Both the position numbers and the translations under genes were made by a program. From Chryseobacterium gleum (GTDB lineage Bacteria > Bacteroidota > Bacteroidia > Flavobacteriales > Flavobacteriaceae): 64,000 nt of DNA. Location of the stretch: positions 1-64,000 of the forward strand of contig CAMDGB010000006.1 of the NCBI GenBank assembly GCA_945897915.1, given 5' to 3'. Positions 17,031 to 25,020 of the stretch are shown here, piece by piece. The notes beneath the pieces are model-generated. The model searched no databases. It saw nothing but the letters and a program-made list of their open reading frames with translations, and was not told where the DNA came from. Each line of letters begins with the position of its first letter. Position 1 is the stretch's first letter.

Positions 17031-18194
17031 TTATTTAGAAGCAAACAAAGTTACATCATTTTCAGAGATTTCGTTTCCTCCAAGGATAATTAAACGCTCT
17101 ACAACATTTCTTAATTCTCGAATACTTCCTGTCCAATCATATTCTTGCAATAATTGTATGGCTTGTTTTGAAAACACTTTTTTAGAAGTTCCTTGTTCTT
17201 CAGAAATTTTGGAGGCAAAATGAGATATCAACATGGGAATGTCATCTCGTCTATCATTTAAAGCGGGAACTTTTATTAAAATCACTGCTAATCTGTGGTA
17301 TAAATCTTCTCTAAAACGACCTTCGGCTATTTCTGCTTTCAAATCTTTGTTAGTAGCCGCAATAACACGAACATCAACTTTTATATCTTTATCTGCGCCA
17401 ACTCTTTGAATCAAATTTTCTTGTAAAGCTCTTAATACTTTGGCTTGAGCAGACAAACTCATGTCGCCAATTTCATCTAAGAAAATAGTACCACCATTTG
17501 CGGCTTCAAATTTCCCAGCTCTGTCTTTAACAGCCGAAGTAAACGCGCCTTTTACGTGTCCAAACAACTCACTTTCAATTAATTCTGAGGGAATAGCAGC
17601 ACAATTTACTTCAATAATGGCTTGTTGTGCACGATTGCTTTTTTCGTGTAATTGATGGGCGACTAACTCTTTACCTGTTCCATTTGGACCAGTAATTAAA
17701 ACTCTTGCGTCGGTTTGTGCAACTTTTTCAATCATGGTTTTAATATGTGAAATGGCTTCACTATCACCAATCATTTCATAGTTTTTAGACACTTTTTTCT
17801 TAAGTATTTTATTTTCCACAACCAATTGCTTTTTATCTAAAGCATTTCTAACTGTGTTTAATAAACGATTCAAATCTGGTGGTTTCGAAATATAATCAAA
17901 AGCGCCTAAACGCATCGTTTGTATGGCAGTTTCTAAATCACCATGACCAGAAATCATGACCATTGGAATTTCAGGTTTTATTTTTTTTATAGCTTCTAAC
18001 ACATCAACACCATCCATTTTTGGCATTTTGATATCGCATAAAATCAAATCGAAATCTTCGTTTTTTACCAATTCAATTCCTTGTAAACCGTCTTCAGCTT
18101 CTTGTACTGAATACGTATCATTTTCTTCCGATAAAATTTTCGTTAAAACGCGACGTATTTGCGCTTCGTCTTCAATGATAAGGATTTTGCTCAT
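17031..18194 (-). CDS. NtrC-type response regulator with AAA+ domain but no Fis DNA-binding domain
   Basis: The 387-residue protein has a receiver domain (1-120; acidic residues E8/D9, phospho-acceptor D54, K104) and a sigma-54-activator AAA+ domain (about 140-370) with Walker A GPNGTGKE (169-176), the L1 loop GAFTSA (216-221; usually GAFTGA), Walker B TIFLDE (236-241), the arginine-finger region RFREDLYHRL (293-302) and SIRELRN (357-363). It stops about 20 residues later, with no room for the usual Fis-type helix-turn-helix. It may act from solution without an upstream enhancer site. No cognate histidine kinase is adjacent. Confidence 0.92.
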   Translation of the reverse strand: MSKILIIEDEAQIRRVLTKILSEENDTYSVQEAEDGLQGIELVKNEDFDLILCDIKMPKMDGVDVLEAIKKIKPEIPMVMISGHGDLETAIQTMRLGAFDYISKPPDLNRLLNTVRNALDKKQLVVENKILKKKVSKNYEMIGDSEAISHIKTMIEKVAQTDARVLITGPNGTGKELVAHQLHEKSNRAQQAIIEVNCAAIPSELIESELFGHVKGAFTSAVKDRAGKFEAANGGTIFLDEIGDMSLSAQAKVLRALQENLIQRVGADKDIKVDVRVIAATNKDLKAEIAEGRFREDLYHRLAVILIKVPALNDRRDDIPMLISHFASKISEEQGTSKKVFSKQAIQLLQEYDWTGSIRELRNVVERLIILGGNEISENDVTLFASK

Positions 18195-18259
18195 TTTTAT
18201 AGGTAATGGGTTAAAGGTAAAAGGTAAAAGGTTTTGCTAAATATCTTTTTAACATTAAA

Positions 18260-18658
18260 CTAAAATGATGTAAAAACAAAGACAAAAACTGAAACGATTC
18301 CAATTAATTTAAATGTTTCAGATTTTATAATTTCATTTAAAAAATCATTTGGAAAGTTTTGATTTTTATAGTTATTATACTTTTTGTAAGACGAAAATAG
18401 AATTATAAAAATAATTAGTAAAACAAAAGCAATCATTAAGTAAAACTCTATTTCAAATTTATTTAAAATTGTTTTTAAAGAGAAAAAAATAGGAAAAAAC
18501 AAAGCCAAAAATATTTTTTTTCTTTCTTTTTCTTTAATTACTTGTAATTTATTTACAAATTCAAAATCTAATTTTTTTTCAGCTTTTTTAATAATAAAAT
18601 TTGAATAAATAAAACTAAAAGCTAAAATTATTGGTAACCCATAAACTAAAAAATCCAT
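18260..18658 (-). CDS. Hypothetical small membrane protein
   Basis: The 132-residue protein has about four hydrophobic segments (roughly 3-22, 50-66, 72-90 and 115-131) and a lysine-rich loop at 25-48 (KKAEKKLDFEFVNKLQ). I do not recognise a family. It lies between the ABC exporter permease gene and the NtrC-type regulator on the same strand, and its very AT-rich codon use is slightly more extreme than that of its neighbours. It could be a small accessory subunit of the exporter, but nothing in the sequence shows this. Confidence 0.7.
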   Translation of the reverse strand: MDFLVYGLPIILAFSFIYSNFIIKKAEKKLDFEFVNKLQVIKEKERKKIFLALFFPIFFSLKTILNKFEIEFYLMIAFVLLIIFIILFSSYKKYNNYKNQNFPNDFLNEIIKSETFKLIGIVSVFVFVFTSF

Positions 18659-18701
18659 ATCTCTACTAAACTTTTAAACTAAAACCTTCTAAACACTTTT
18701 C

Positions 18702-20006
18702 TTAATATTTCAACCATTTATATAATTCTTTCCAAGTTGGTTTTTTGCCGTACATTAAAATTCCTACACGGTAAATTTTGCTCGCAAACCAAACCACGCC
18801 AACAAATGTAGCAAATAATAAGACTAAAGAAACAATTATTTGCCAAGTGGGCACGCCAAACGGAATGCGCATTAGCATTACAATTGGCGATGTAAAAGGA
18901 ATCATAGAGAAAATTGTAGCAATATTTCCGTGAGGATCGTTGGCAACCGTGAAAAATCCGATATATACGCCCAACATTAAAGGCATTATAATAGGTAATA
19001 AAAATTGTTGCGAATCGGTTTCGTTATCAACAGCGGCACCAATTGCTGCGTATAAAGAACTATATAAGAAATAACCTCCAATGAAATAAAATATAAACGA
19101 AATAATAATTGTAGCAATCGGTAAGTTTCCTAATTCATCTAAATATAAAGGTAATTTCGCCATTAATCCGCTGTTTTCAGTGGCTAATTTCACTGCTTGC
19201 GGATTTGCACTTGCAGCTGTTTCTGCACCAAAAAAGGTAGAAACTATAAAGAAAATAGAGGTTCCAACAATAGCCCAAATGGTAAATTGCAAAATTCCTG
19301 CTAAAGAATTTCCAATAATTTTTCCCATCATTAACTGAAATGGTTTTACAGATGAAATGACAATTTCAATAATACGATTGGTTTTTTCTTCAATTACACT
19401 TCGCATGACAAAGTTTCCGTAAATAATAATAAACATCATAATTAAATAGCCAAAAACGAAACCTAATCCAATTTTAATTTCATTGATTCCTTTTAAACTT
19501 GCATCACCAGAATATTTACTTAATTGCAAAGTCGATTCCACTTTAGCCTTTTCGATTTTAGAAATATCTAAATTATTAGCTTTAAAATTATCCTGAGTTA
19601 AGATAGAATCCACTACAAACTCTATATTTGAGATAAACTCTGCACTTGCACTTTCATCTGAAATATATTGAACTTTAGACTTTAAATCTTGAATAGTTGC
19701 TGTTTTTGGAATAAATAACAATCCTTCATAACTTTTACTTGCTGTGTCTTTTGCGACTTTGAAAGGCATGGAAGACAAATCTGTAAAAGCGGTTTCTTTA
19801 TCGGATTTTAAGCTACTTTTTAATATATTTCCTTCATCGTAAATGGCAATTTTAGTAGCTTCATCTTTGTTTAAACTAGATAAATAGCCAATTAAAAAAG
19901 TCATTCCCAAAAAAATTAGCGGACTTAAAAAAGTCATCACTATAAAAGATTTGTTGCGCACTTTGGCAATAAATTCTCTTTGTACGATTAATAATAATTT
20001 TTTCAT
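18702..20006 (-). CDS. ABC transporter permease, NatB/YhaP type
   Basis: The 434-residue protein has one N-terminal membrane helix (about 20-45), a periplasmic domain of about 130 residues and then five or six membrane helices (from about 180), with the characteristic VIEEKTNRIIEIVISSVKPF near 208-227 and GKIIGNSLAGILQF. This is the ABC-2 permease architecture of NatB-like exporters. Its ATPase is encoded just upstream on the same strand (20119-21039), across a gap holding an inverted repeat. The substrate is unknown; NatAB in Bacillus exports sodium, but many relatives handle other compounds. Confidence 0.9.
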   Translation of the reverse strand: MKKLLLIVQREFIAKVRNKSFIVMTFLSPLIFLGMTFLIGYLSSLNKDEATKIAIYDEGNILKSSLKSDKETAFTDLSSMPFKVAKDTASKSYEGLLFIPKTATIQDLKSKVQYISDESASAEFISNIEFVVDSILTQDNFKANNLDISKIEKAKVESTLQLSKYSGDASLKGINEIKIGLGFVFGYLIMMFIIIYGNFVMRSVIEEKTNRIIEIVISSVKPFQLMMGKIIGNSLAGILQFTIWAIVGTSIFFIVSTFFGAETAASANPQAVKLATENSGLMAKLPLYLDELGNLPIATIIISFIFYFIGGYFLYSSLYAAIGAAVDNETDSQQFLLPIIMPLMLGVYIGFFTVANDPHGNIATIFSMIPFTSPIVMLMRIPFGVPTWQIIVSLVLLFATFVGVVWFASKIYRVGILMYGKKPTWKELYKWLKY

Positions 20007-20010
20007 TATG

Positions 20011-20118
20011 TTTTAGATTTTAGAAGATTAGACTCCTTGGATTCTTAGATTTATTTTACTTTTTGCTTATTAAAATTTAAGAAAATCTAACCTTCTAAAA
20101 TTCTAATAGTCTAAAAGT
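20011..20118. repeat. Inverted repeat, family C (TTTTAGAAGATTAGA type)
   Basis: TTTTAGAAGATTAGACT (20018-20034) pairs with AATCTAACCTTCTAAAA (20084-20100), with further related TCTAA/TTAGA repetition on both sides. It fills the gap between the ATPase and permease genes of the NatAB-type exporter. A half-copy with the same TTTTAGAAGATTAGA occurs at 55324-55338. Confidence 0.7.
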
Positions 20119-21039
20119 CTATTCTGTTACTGTTTGAATAAAAATATCATTTACACTTGGAATTTTTTCAGCAAAATGAGTTACTTGTCCGTTTTGTAAT
20201 AAAATTGATAACAACTCATTAGATGTGAAATTGCCCAATTGAACTTCCAATTTTAAATCGTCGTTTAATGATTTGAAATCGGTTTGAGCAATTGTAAACT
20301 TCTGAGTTAATTGGTACATCAACGCTTCCACATTTTGTGTCATTACGCCAACTTGGAACGTATTTGTTCTGAATTTTCGTTTTACATCTTCTAATTTGCC
20401 TTCAATTAATTTATTCGATTTATGAATTAAAGCAATATAATCGCACATTTCTTCTACACTTTCCATTCGATGCGTTGAAAAAATTATAGAAGTGCCTTTT
20501 TTGTTTAATTCGATAATTTCATCTTTAATTAAATTGGCATTTACAGGATCAAATCCTGAAAAAGGTTCGTCTAAAATTAATAATTTTGGATTGTGAAGTA
20601 CAGTTACAATAAATTGCACTTTTTGAGCCATTCCTTTAGAAAGTTCTTGTAGTTTTTTATCCCACCACGTTTCTATTTCAAACTTTTCAAACCAATATTT
20701 TAGTTGCTTTTTGGCTTCTTGTTTGCTCATACCTTTCAATTGGGCTAAGTACAAACATTGTTCGCCTACTTTCATAGATTTATACAAACCACGTTCTTCT
20801 GGCATATAACCAATCATGGAAATATGATTTGGATTTAGTTTTTCACCATTTAAAATAATTTCACCAGCATCTGGTAAAGTAATTTGATTAATGACACGAA
20901 TTAACGAGGTTTTTCCAGCCCCATTAGGGCCTAATAATCCATAAATACTTCCTTCAGGAACAGTTAATGAAACAGCATTTAGGGCGGTATAATCACCATA
21001 TTGTTTCACAACGTTTTTAACTTCTAAAATATTTTTCAT
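20119..21039 (-). CDS. ABC transporter ATP-binding protein, NatA/YhaQ type
   Basis: The 306-residue ATPase has Walker A GPNGAGKTSLIR (about 38-49), the Q-loop region GYMPEERGLY, the signature LSKGMAQKVQF and Walker B LLILDEPFSGFDP, followed by a DUF4162-like C-terminal extension (about 220-306). It pairs with the permease encoded next on the same strand. Together they form a bacterial ABC-2 exporter. It is preceded by a 167-base gap containing the dnaJ terminator, so it is likely to have its own promoter near 21045-21130. Confidence 0.93.
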   Translation of the reverse strand: MKNILEVKNVVKQYGDYTALNAVSLTVPEGSIYGLLGPNGAGKTSLIRVINQITLPDAGEIILNGEKLNPNHISMIGYMPEERGLYKSMKVGEQCLYLAQLKGMSKQEAKKQLKYWFEKFEIETWWDKKLQELSKGMAQKVQFIVTVLHNPKLLILDEPFSGFDPVNANLIKDEIIELNKKGTSIIFSTHRMESVEEMCDYIALIHKSNKLIEGKLEDVKRKFRTNTFQVGVMTQNVEALMYQLTQKFTIAQTDFKSLNDDLKLEVQLGNFTSNELLSILLQNGQVTHFAEKIPSVNDIFIQTVTE

Positions 21040-21152
21040 TTGTAGTATTTCTTTTTATGAATTAGTGTGTAATATATGGATTTTGTTACATCTTTTTAAA
21101 ACATTTAATTAGATTTTTTTTCATAAATACTAAACTTTAAAATTTAGTGTAA

Positions 21153-21185
21153 AAAAATCCCAATCTTATTTAGATTGGGATTTTT
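21153..21185 (-). terminator. Terminator after dnaJ
   Basis: A perfect 14-base stem, AAAAATCCCAATCT (21153-21166) with AGATTGGGATTTTT (21172-21185), encloses a five-base loop and lies 21 bases after the dnaJ stop on the minus strand. Confidence 0.88.
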
Positions 21186-21206
21186 AATATGTAATATTAT
21201 TTTCAA

Positions 21207-22316
21207 TTACGAAAACATATCTTTAACTTTTTCAAAAAACGATTTATCTGATTTTTCAGGATTTGGAATGAAATTTTCACTCGCAATCATACTTTCAAAA
21301 AATTGTTTTTGATCTTTATCTAACGTTTTTGGTGTCCATACATTTACATGAACAAGCAAGTCGCCATTTCCATAACTATTTAAACTCGGAATTCCTTTTC
21401 CTTTTAAACGAAGTATTTTACCGGATTGAATACCTTCTTCTAACTTGATTCGAACTTTTCCTGAAACGGTTTCAATTTCTTTTGAAATTCCTAAAGCTGC
21501 TTCTGGAAAACTAATATATAAATCGTAATGTAAATTTTCTCCTTCGCGTTTTAAAAACTCATGTTCAATTTCTTCTATGGCAACAATTAAGTCGCCGGGA
21601 ACACTATTTCTGCCTGGTGCATCATTTCCTTTTCCAGCTACTTTTAATTGCATGCCATCTACAACTCCGGCAGGAATTTTAATTGAAACCGTATCGTCAT
21701 CAGTAATAAAACCTTGGCTGTCTGCATTGGTAGGCTTACCATCTATCATTTGCCCTCCTCCACCACAATTAGGACATGTTGCAGCAGTTTGCATGCGACC
21801 CAAAATAGTATTTGTTACTCTCATTACTTGACCTTGCCCATTACATGTAGAACATGTTTTGTAGGTTACACCAGCAGCTTGAACTTTACGTTTTACTTTT
21901 ACTTTTTTCTCTACACCATTGGCAATTTCTTCTAGAGTCAATTTGACTTTAATACGTAAATTACTTCCTTTCATTCTACGTTGGCCTCCGCCACCGCCAA
22001 AACCACCAAAACCACCACCAAAAATATCTCCAAATTGACTAAAAATATCATCCATGTTCATGCCACCTTGGCCGCCACCAAAACCACCGTTTCCATCAAA
22101 GGCTTGATGCCCATATTGGTCGTACTTAGCTTTTTTGTTTGCGTCGCTTAAAACTTCATATGCTTCTGCACAGGTTTTAAAATTTTCTTCGGCAGCAGTA
22201 TCACCTGGATTTTTATCAGGATGGTATTGTATAGCTTTTTTTCGGTATGCCTTTTTTATTTCTTCAGGAGAAGCATTTTTGCTAATCCCTAAAATTTCGT
22301 AAAAATCTTTTTTCAT
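21207..22316 (-). CDS. dnaJ: Chaperone DnaJ with a reduced zinc-finger region
   Basis: The 369-residue co-chaperone stimulates DnaK. It has an N-terminal J-domain with HPD at 32-34, a Gly/Phe-rich linker (about 73-112, many GGFGG repeats), a cysteine region and the C-terminal substrate-binding domains. The cysteine region holds only two CxxCxGxG-type elements, CSTCNGQG (155-162) and CPNCGGGG (181-188), instead of the usual four, so only one zinc site seems possible. The segment between and after them is not deleted raggedly but looks tidy, suggesting a lineage-specific form. It lies 42 bases after grpE in one operon. Confidence 0.94.
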   Translation of the reverse strand: MKKDFYEILGISKNASPEEIKKAYRKKAIQYHPDKNPGDTAAEENFKTCAEAYEVLSDANKKAKYDQYGHQAFDGNGGFGGGQGGMNMDDIFSQFGDIFGGGFGGFGGGGGQRRMKGSNLRIKVKLTLEEIANGVEKKVKVKRKVQAAGVTYKTCSTCNGQGQVMRVTNTILGRMQTAATCPNCGGGGQMIDGKPTNADSQGFITDDDTVSIKIPAGVVDGMQLKVAGKGNDAPGRNSVPGDLIVAIEEIEHEFLKREGENLHYDLYISFPEAALGISKEIETVSGKVRIKLEEGIQSGKILRLKGKGIPSLNSYGNGDLLVHVNVWTPKTLDKDQKQFFESMIASENFIPNPEKSDKSFFEKVKDMFS

Positions 22317-22358
22317 TTTATTTTATTAATGCATTCTAAAAGAATTATTATAGAAATA

Positions 22359-22895
22359 TTAGTTACCTAATATTACTTTTGGAAAACGAATGATTTTGTC
22401 GCCTAGTTTGTAACCTTTTTCGATTACATCGACAATTTTTCCTTTTAATTTAGGAGTTGGAGCTGGAATTTGAGTAATAGCTTCAGCGAAATCTGCATCA
22501 AAAGGATCACCTGCTTTAATTTCAACCACTTCCAAACCTTTAGACATTAAAGTTGATTTTAGCTTTTCATGAATTAATTCCACACCTTTAACTAAAGCTT
22601 CATCATCAGATTGAGAAACCTGAGCCCAAGCTCTATCGAAATCATCTAAAACGGGTAACATCGCTTGTAAAATTTCTTGTCCAGCAGTTTTGAATAAATC
22701 TATACGTTCCTTTGAAGTTCTTTTTTTGTAATTTTCAAATTCGGCATATAATCTTATGAATTTATCTTTTTGTTCTTGCAATTGATCTTCAACTGACACT
22801 TCTGGTTCATTATTTTCTTGAACATCTTTATTTTCTATAGCATTTTCATCCTGAAGGATCTCTTTTTCGATGTTTTCAGTATTTTCTTGACTCAT
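22359..22895 (-). CDS. grpE: Nucleotide exchange factor GrpE
   Basis: GrpE releases ADP from DnaK. With the ATG at 22895 the protein has 178 residues and begins MSQENTENIEKEILQ; seven further in-frame codons upstream are unlikely to be used. An acidic, disordered N-terminus (1-45) precedes the long coiled-coil helix with KFIRLYAEFENYKKRTSKER, and the C-terminal beta domain has GDPFDADFAEAI and GYKLGDKIIRFPKVILGN. It heads the grpE-dnaJ operon. Inverted TGACACATT/AATGTGTC sequences at 22953-22991 could be a regulatory site. Confidence 0.95.
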   Translation of the reverse strand: MSQENTENIEKEILQDENAIENKDVQENNEPEVSVEDQLQEQKDKFIRLYAEFENYKKRTSKERIDLFKTAGQEILQAMLPVLDDFDRAWAQVSQSDDEALVKGVELIHEKLKSTLMSKGLEVVEIKAGDPFDADFAEAITQIPAPTPKLKGKIVDVIEKGYKLGDKIIRFPKVILGN

Positions 22896-22952
22896 AATTG
22901 TATATTTAATTTTCAAATTCAGATTGCAAAAGTGTTGCCATACTTTATTTTA

Positions 22953-22991
22953 TGACACATTGTCAGTAAAGGAAAGCATAAATAATGTGTC
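22953..22991. promoter_or_regulatory. Inverted-repeat candidate operator upstream of grpE-dnaJ
   Basis: TGACA-CAT-TGTCA (22953-22965) is a short palindrome, and GACACATT is repeated inversely as AATGTGTC at 22984-22991. They lie about 60-95 bases upstream of the grpE start, where heat-shock control would be expected. No known consensus is matched, so this is only a candidate. Confidence 0.35.
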
Positions 22992-23043
22992 CTAAAAAGA
23001 TAAAAAAATCGGATATAACTACAAAAAGATGATATTAAAAATA

Positions 23044-23949
23044 TTATTTCAGTATATTTTGTAAGGATTTAAATAGAGAAGCATATTGAAACTGAAACCC
23101 TGCATCTAGAATTTTTCTGGAACTAACATGCTGACTGCTTGTTACAATTTCATGCATTTCACCTAAAAGCAACCGCAAGATAAATTTTGGAACTTTTGGT
23201 AAAAGCAAAGGTTTATGAATGGTTTTTGCTATTGCCTTGGTAAGTTCTTCGTTTGTAGTTGGATAAGGAGATACTGCGTTGAAAACACCTTCCAAATTAT
23301 GATCTATAACATATTTGAAAATAGCCACTAAATCGTCAATATGAATCCAAGAAACATATTGTTTTCCGGATGCTAAAACTGCTCCAAATCCATATTTTAT
23401 TGGTTTTGTCATTTCAACTAATGCACCCGATTCTTTTGCTAAAACGACACCAATTCTAATAGTAGTTACCAAAAGCGGTAAGGATTTAAATAGATTTGTG
23501 CTTTCTTCCCAAAGTTGCGTCACTTCTCCTAAAAAGGAATCATCTACAGATTCATTATCTTCGTGATAAATTTCAGTTAAATCATTTGGATAAATACCTA
23601 TCGCTGAAGCAGAAATAAATTGTTTTACCGAATTTGGATGAGATTGTAATGTTTTGAAAAGTAAATTAGCACTTTGAACCCTGCTATGAATAATTTCTTT
23701 CTTGTAAGAGCTTGTCCATTTTTTTGATACAGAAGCACCTGCTAAATGAATAATAACGGAAACATCTTCAAATGCAGCTAAGTCGATTTCACTTGTACTC
23801 GGATTCCAAAAAAAACCTTTTTCATTAGAAGATTGGTTAATTTTTGATTTTGAAGTTGTTAAATAATGGATTACGTGGTTGTCATTTTTAAATAAAGACA
23901 CCATTTTTTTTCCAATTAAACCCTTAGCTCCCGTTATTAAAATCGTCAT
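23044..23949 (-). CDS. TIGR01777-family NAD-dependent epimerase-like protein (YfcH)
   Basis: The 301-residue protein begins with a short-chain-dehydrogenase-like motif, MTILITGAKGLIGKKMV, and has the family segments IIHLAGASVSKKWTSSYKKE, FISASAIGIYP, the conserved VRIGVVLAKESGAL-like IRIGVVLAKESGAL and VSWIHIDDLV, then a DUF1731 C-terminal domain (about 250-300) with PKFILRLLLGEMHEIV. This is the YfcH/SulA-like family, whose substrate is not known. A -7 element TAAATTTG on the minus strand (23975-23968) lies just upstream of the start codon. Confidence 0.9.
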   Translation of the reverse strand: MTILITGAKGLIGKKMVSLFKNDNHVIHYLTTSKSKINQSSNEKGFFWNPSTSEIDLAAFEDVSVIIHLAGASVSKKWTSSYKKEIIHSRVQSANLLFKTLQSHPNSVKQFISASAIGIYPNDLTEIYHEDNESVDDSFLGEVTQLWEESTNLFKSLPLLVTTIRIGVVLAKESGALVEMTKPIKYGFGAVLASGKQYVSWIHIDDLVAIFKYVIDHNLEGVFNAVSPYPTTNEELTKAIAKTIHKPLLLPKVPKFILRLLLGEMHEIVTSSQHVSSRKILDAGFQFQYASLFKSLQNILK

Positions 23950-24030
23950 TTATATTGTTTTATCTTCCAAATTTACAACTAGTTATGCTTTAGGTTTAAA
24001 CATTAACTAAGATTAGCAAATGTATAAAAA

Positions 24031-24486
24031 TTATATTTTTGTTTTTATTGTCCATTGAAATTGCATTTCTGAAACTTGTTCGCCATTTTCATTAATTCCT
24101 ACTGACGTTAACCAAATCGTTTGCCCTTCATTTGTATGTATTGCATTCTCAATACAGTCGGCAATTTCCTTTCCTTGATTACAAGAAAAACTTATTTTAC
24201 CGGTTGCTTTTTTAGTAAATATCGCATTGTTTTGTGCCACAAGCATTGAAATGTTTTTACCACTCGCTTTGATATGAAACATCACTAATGCACCCGTAGT
24301 AAATTCGGCAGCCATTGCTTGAACGGCAAAATACATAGACTTAAACGGATTTTGATTGAACCAACCTAGTTTAACACTTACCATACAGGTTTGAGCCGAT
24401 ATAGATTTAACCCTAACCCCACTCCAAAATGCAGCAGGTAATTTAAAAAAAGTATAAGTATTTAATTTTAAAGGTGTAAACTCCAT
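24031..24486 (-). CDS. DUF4442 hot-dog-fold thioesterase-like protein
   Basis: The 151-residue protein begins MEFTPLKLNTYTFFKLPAAF and has the pattern FNQNPFKSMYFAVQAMAAEFTTG (split) around residues 44-66 seen in DUF4442 members, which share the hot-dog fold of acyl-CoA thioesterases. No catalytic residue can be confirmed by eye, and the physiological substrate is unknown. It is a single gene, divergent from the PadR operon. Confidence 0.8.
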   Translation of the reverse strand: MEFTPLKLNTYTFFKLPAAFWSGVRVKSISAQTCMVSVKLGWFNQNPFKSMYFAVQAMAAEFTTGALVMFHIKASGKNISMLVAQNNAIFTKKATGKISFSCNQGKEIADCIENAIHTNEGQTIWLTSVGINENGEQVSEMQFQWTIKTKI

Positions 24487-24567
24487 GTTTGGCTATATTT
24501 TATGTAAAAATAGCAAAAAAATAGTTGTAATCAAAAGAAGCTTAAACGTTAAAAAAATGTTAAATAA

Positions 24568-24643
24568 TAGTACTATGTAATACAAGGTATCTGCTTTTAG
24601 ATATACATTTGCATAAGAAAATAATGTACTTAGTTAGGTACTT
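24568..24643 (+). promoter_or_regulatory. PadR-operon promoter with palindromic operators
   Basis: A -7 element TACATTTG is at 24604-24611. Just downstream is the inverted repeat AATGTACTTAGTTAGGTACT (24623-24642, GTAC half-sites), and upstream is the perfect palindrome ATAGTACTAT (24568-24577). GTAC-type dyads next to a padR gene are plausible autoregulatory operators. No convincing TTTG -33 box is present. Confidence 0.5.
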
Positions 24644-24684
24644 CATTTTAAATCGTTTTAAAATGATTAAAAAAACAAGCTCAA

Positions 24685-25014
24685 ATGAATGTTGAAAATA
24701 CAAAAGCACAAATGCGAAAAGGTGTTTTAGAGTTTTGCATCTTATCTGTATTAAAAGAAAAAGACGCCTATACTTCTGAAATTCTTGACACCTTAAAAAC
24801 CGCAAAATTACTTGTTGTAGAGGGTACTATTTATCCCTTATTAACAAGATTAAAAAACGACAATTTATTAAAATATCGTTGGGAAGAATCCACATCGGGG
24901 CCACCAAGAAAATATTATGGCTTAACGGATGAAGGTAAAGAATTTTTAAAAGAATTAAACAACACTTGGAGTGAACTATCAGGTGCTGTAAACACTATAA
25001 CTACAAAAAAATAA
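24685..25014 (+). CDS. PadR-family transcriptional regulator
   Basis: The 109-residue winged-helix protein has the PadR pattern MRKGVLEFCILSVLKEKDAY (10-29), VVEGTIYPLLTRLKNDNLLK (44-63), GPPRKYYGLTDEGKEFL (72-88). It is a short PadR-s1-like type with almost no C-terminal dimerisation domain. It is six bases upstream of the PspC-domain gene, an arrangement that recurs in Flavobacteriia. It probably represses its own operon through the dyads at 24568-24643. The inducing signal is not visible; envelope stress is inferred from the PspC partner. Confidence 0.93.
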   Translation: MNVENTKAQMRKGVLEFCILSVLKEKDAYTSEILDTLKTAKLLVVEGTIYPLLTRLKNDNLLKYRWEESTSGPPRKYYGLTDEGKEFLKELNNTWSELSGAVNTITTKK

Positions 25015-25020
25015 TAGGTT

